A stretch of 7,676 nt of DNA from XYC2-FULL-41-22 sp041666465 (GTDB lineage: Bacteria > Patescibacteriota > Gracilibacteria > UBA1369 > UBA12470), in assembly GCA_041666465.1 (NCBI GenBank), contig JBAYGX010000073.1:1-7676 (forward strand), in the 5' to 3' direction. The position numbers and the translations under genes are program-made. Positions within the stretch are counted from its first letter, which is position 1, and each line of letters opens with the position of its first letter. This document shows, in pieces, positions 5,518 to 7,676 of this stretch. Below the pieces are notes generated by a model. That model was not told the origin of the DNA, made no database searches, and worked only from the letters and a program-made list of their open reading frames with translations.

Positions 5518-5583
5518 GATTTTTTGATGGTTTTTCGCTCTCGTGATTAGAATCAAGGTCGCTCTAAACCATCAAAAAATCCT
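5516..5583. repeat. 18-bp perfect inverted repeat at the operon end
   Basis: AGGATTTTTTGATGGTTT (5516-5533) is the exact complement of 5566-5583, with 32 bases between. The left arm includes the last two bases of the permease stop codon. Within the loop TGATT-AG-AATCA could form a mini-stem, and TCGCTCT appears twice. The transcript would form a long stable stem that could protect or end the mRNA. But no T-tract follows the right arm, so it is not a textbook intrinsic terminator. The first 15 bases match 1764-1778, at the left end of the large element, at 13 positions. Confidence 0.75.
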
Positions 5584-5598
5584 TATTGCTAGTATCTG

Positions 5599-5627
5599 TT
5601 GACATATCCTATCGAATCGACTAGGAT
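5599..5627 (+). promoter_or_regulatory. Sigma70 promoter of the SDR gene
   Basis: A perfect -35 TTGACA (5599-5604), a 17-bp spacer and TAGGAT (5622-5627) as -10 make this the best promoter in the window. The transcript would begin near 5634 and have a leader of about 33 bases. Bases 5606-5627 form a dyad, ATCCTA-TCGA-A-TCGA-C-TAGGAT, spanning the spacer and the whole -10, a possible repressor operator. Confidence 0.65.
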
Positions 5628-5666
5628 GCCTTTCCTTTTTAGTAATTTTAATGATAAAAATATATC

Positions 5667-6638
5667 ATGGAAAGAGTTGTGATAACTGGAGATAGTCGTG
5701 GTGTTGGAAGCCTAACTGCAAAGAGGTTGGCTGGGTCAGGAAGGCAAATACTTGGGTTTGCAAGGACTTCTGTAGAAAATTCCCCTGGTTTTCAACATAG
5801 GGAAGCTGATTTATCTAGTGATAAAGGTGTGCGTTATGCGATTGGGCAAATCGAAGAATGGGCGGGAGATGACGGTATTACAATCGTTGGTAATGCAGCG
5901 TGTCTTGCTCGTGATTCGGATGGAGTTGGAAAGACTGACGAGATGAGCCGTACGAATGTTGATGGGCATAGGGAGCTGGTGAGAGGGTTAACTAGTCGAT
6001 TAGTTAGGGTTGTTGAAATTGGGTCGTTGGCCGGTGTTGACGGTACTCCTTTCGCTGAGTTGGGGAAGTATGGACAAACGAAAGTTGACGCTGTTAATCA
6101 AGTCCGTGAAATAGTTGGCAGTGATCGATTTCGCGTTGTGCATCCGGGATTGATTGATACGGGTATGATGAGTAATGTTGTTGAAGAGGTTAAGAAGGGG
6201 AATGGAGTGTTCCCATTGGAATGGTTGGCTGTACCTCCTGTATCTCCTGATCAGATAGCCAGGGTTGTGGCGAGAATGGTTTTGAAAGGTAAAGATGGGC
6301 CGGCTAGTATAGGCAGTCCAAGTGTTGCGGCTTTGTTTGTCAGTTTGTCGCGTGATACACAAATGAAACTATTGCCATTGTTTATCGGGTTAAATGCGCG
6401 ATTGATACTTCAACAGATGACGATGACACCTCCGCAACATGATGCGCATATTAGAAAACATAAAGAATTAGAAATATATGGGAAGAATTTCCCATATGAT
6501 GATCTTATGAGTGCGAAATTGTTTCCTGAATTTGTTGGTATCGGAACCGAGCTTATCTCGAAATTAACAATCCCATTGCAGTTGGCCAGGTGGATTGAAG
6601 GGATGCCTGGTTTAGAACGGGGTGTTAGGCGTATATAA
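5667..6638 (+). CDS. Short-chain dehydrogenase/reductase with C-terminal extension
   Basis: This 323-residue protein should be a cytoplasmic NAD(P)H-dependent oxidoreductase. The classical SDR core is clear: TGDSRGVG (7-14) is the TGxxxGxG cofactor loop, R33 after the second strand suggests NADPH, D48 is in ADLS, and GNAA (75-78) replaces the usual NNAG. The catalytic tetrad N97, S120 (GSLAG), Y135 and K139 (YGQTK) is intact, and HPGLIDTGM (160-168) is the loop after the active site. So it is probably active. It is longer than the usual 250 or so: about 100 residues after position 215 hold a hydrophobic, helix-like stretch and a polar tail I do not recognise. The substrate is unknown. It has its own promoter and is monocistronic. 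Its stop is one base from the stop of the convergent transglycosylase. Confidence 0.9.
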   Translation: MERVVITGDSRGVGSLTAKRLAGSGRQILGFARTSVENSPGFQHREADLSSDKGVRYAIGQIEEWAGDDGITIVGNAACLARDSDGVGKTDEMSRTNVDGHRELVRGLTSRLVRVVEIGSLAGVDGTPFAELGKYGQTKVDAVNQVREIVGSDRFRVVHPGLIDTGMMSNVVEEVKKGNGVFPLEWLAVPPVSPDQIARVVARMVLKGKDGPASIGSPSVAALFVSLSRDTQMKLLPLFIGLNARLILQQMTMTPPQHDAHIRKHKELEIYGKNFPYDDLMSAKLFPEFVGIGTELISKLTIPLQLARWIEGMPGLERGVRRI

Positions 6639-6639
6639 A

Positions 6640-7676
6640 TTATCTCGCTACATCACTGTCCCTTATCGCCCTTCCTGCATGTACGAAGCAAAGGTCTGTA
6701 TCTGCTGATTTTCTTGAAGCTTCTTCAAATGGCAAGATGTCATTTTGGAAAGCTGTATAGAAATTTGTTTTTTGTTCTTCGCTTGTGAAGTATAGCGTTG
6801 TTTCGCGAACGCCTTCGGCATTATTTATTATGCTATCTCCAAGATGTTGATTTGAATCTTTAAATTTTTGAGTTTGGTCTTCCGTGAAATGTAATTCTGA
6901 TTGAATATCTGAAAAATTTATGGTTTCGTCAGCTCGTCTAGGTATAAAAACAGTTTGGCCTATTTGCGGATTGTTTGGGTCGAATAGCTGACTTGATTCT
7001 GAATTATTCGGATCGCATGGTTGTTGATTCATTTCGGCATATTGTTCCATTGTAAATGCAACGATGCGATGCAATGTTTGAGGGGAGCCATTTGCTATTG
7101 ATGTTAATGTGTCTCCTGATTTTACTCTATGTACATCGTATGCAGTTGAATTTGGCTTTTTCTTGTATATTAGCGGAGCGGCTATTATTGGTGATGGTTC
7201 TTCGAGTTGCACATCTGATAAACTGTCTTTTGCGGCGTAGAATTTTTGTAAATATTCTTTTTGTGATTCGGATGTGCTTGAGCTTTTTATATATTTCCCG
7301 ATATATCCGTCACAATCTTTATATTTTAGTTTTATTTGGTCTATTCCTAAATTATATCCTAGGATTGCCCATCCCCATCTGTGTGATTCGTCTCGTACGG
7401 CAGGAGTCCATGTATATGTCTCGTCATAGATTTCCGAAACTATTTCTGCGACCGCTCTTGCTGCTTTCAATGGATCTTTTCTTTCGTCTATGCTCCCCGG
7501 TATTACTTTTAGTCCCCATCTTTCTGCGTCATATGCTGAGATTTGAAATGGATTTGTGTTGGTTTTTGCAGGTGTTACTTTTGTGGTTGAACAATTTGAT
7601 TCGATAAAAGCTATGTATACCAAATCTTCCGGTAATCCGCGTTGTTTGAATACATCTTTTATTATTGGAATATAAT
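6640..7676 (-). CDS. MltD-like lytic transglycosylase with LysM domain, 5' end missing
   Basis: The frame is open to the right edge, so 344 residues are visible and the N-terminus (probably with a signal sequence) lies outside. The protein should cleave peptidoglycan glycan strands in the cell envelope. The transglycosylase domain begins at the edge (KQRGLPEDLVYIAFIESN), with catalytic Glu at visible residue 25 (codon 7602-7600). It continues with NPFQIS, a divergent version of the usual GLWQF segment, then DERKDPLKAARAV and ILGYNLG, typical of the MltD type. A low-complexity linker leads to a LysM domain (about 7137-6937: VKSGDTLTSIA to QIGQTVFIP) that should bind peptidoglycan. It is longer than usual, with an insertion containing DPNN twice. 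About 97 unrecognised residues follow. TTG 7623 is not the start because the frame and homology continue upstream. Confidence 0.88.
   Translation of the reverse strand, partial: YIPIIKDVFKQRGLPEDLVYIAFIESNCSTTKVTPAKTNTNPFQISAYDAERWGLKVIPGSIDERKDPLKAARAVAEIVSEIYDETYTWTPAVRDESHRWGWAILGYNLGIDQIKLKYKDCDGYIGKYIKSSSTSESQKEYLQKFYAAKDSLSDVQLEEPSPIIAAPLIYKKKPNSTAYDVHRVKSGDTLTSIANGSPQTLHRIVAFTMEQYAEMNQQPCDPNNSESSQLFDPNNPQIGQTVFIPRRADETINFSDIQSELHFTEDQTQKFKDSNQHLGDSIINNAEGVRETTLYFTSEEQKTNFYTAFQNDILPFEEASRKSADTDLCFVHAGRAIRDSDVAR

Noticed and set aside
5516..5590. Rho-independent terminator
   Set aside because: The stem is strong but AT-rich, with a 32-base loop and no T-tract after the right arm, so it was listed as an inverted repeat instead.
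7056..7607. 183-codon open frame on the plus strand
   Set aside because: It is a Leu-rich shadow opposite the transglycosylase gene, which has clear domain motifs on the minus strand.
7621..7623. TTG as start of the transglycosylase gene
   Set aside because: The same frame stays open to the window edge and reads KQRGLPED, the family's conserved sequence before the catalytic helix, so the gene starts outside.
1..7676. tRNA, rRNA, riboswitch, transposase or defence genes
   Set aside because: None seen on reading both strands; covariance-model or profile searches could not be run.

Overview
The window looks like chromosomal DNA of a moderately AT-rich bacterium. Bacterial signs are a good sigma70-type promoter (TTGACA-17-TAGGAT before the gene at 5667), a lytic transglycosylase with a LysM domain, and MacB-type ABC permeases. 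None of the supported starts has a convincing Shine-Dalgarno sequence at normal spacing; the only SD-like purines lie before a rejected GTG at 1091. All three stop codons are used, and TGA ends a permease exactly where its family normally ends, so TGA is a stop here. SD-poor starts, short spacers and compact genes suggest a Candidate Phyla Radiation (Patescibacteria)-like genome with the standard code, but that placement is inference.

Layout. 1-125 (-): first 41 codons of an unrecognised gene running off the left edge. 126-260: divergent promoter region holding a compact hairpin. 261-1090 (+): a PAT/YncA-type GNAT acetyltransferase overlapping by 7 nt a QueD/PTPS-family tunnel-fold enzyme. 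1163-1738 (+): an unrecognised cysteine-free protein of 191 residues. 1739-2129: no gene; a roughly 320-340 bp element with inverted-repeat ends and several internal hairpins. 2130-5517 (+): a three-gene ABC cassette (MacB/LolD-type ATPase and two different MacB/FtsX-type permeases). 5516-5583: an 18-bp perfect inverted repeat at the operon end. 5599-6638 (+): a promoter and an SDR-family oxidoreductase with a long C-terminal extension. 6640-7676 (-): the C-terminal part of a MltD-like lytic transglycosylase with LysM, convergent with the SDR gene and one base from it.

How it works together. The ATPase and two permeases should form one inner-membrane MacB-like complex with a heterodimeric permease; no adaptor (MacA-like) or outer-membrane gene is present. 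The tunnel-fold enzyme points to 7-deazapurine (queuosine-type) or folate synthesis, and its active-site motif combines the Cys of QueD with the Glu of PTPS-III. The transglycosylase indicates peptidoglycan remodelling. The SDR and the two unknown genes cannot be tied to a pathway.

The most unusual content is between the genes. (i) A repeat family has a solo hairpin (134-169) and a long element (1766-2106) that share a 20-bp core; the right end of the long element appears to supply the promoter of the ABC operon. (ii) Two arrays of related 7-bp units each end exactly one base before the start codon of a permease, each preceded by a polypurine tract. (iii) A dyad fills the promoter spacer and -10 of the SDR gene. 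I see no defence system, CRISPR array, tRNA, rRNA or recognisable transposase.
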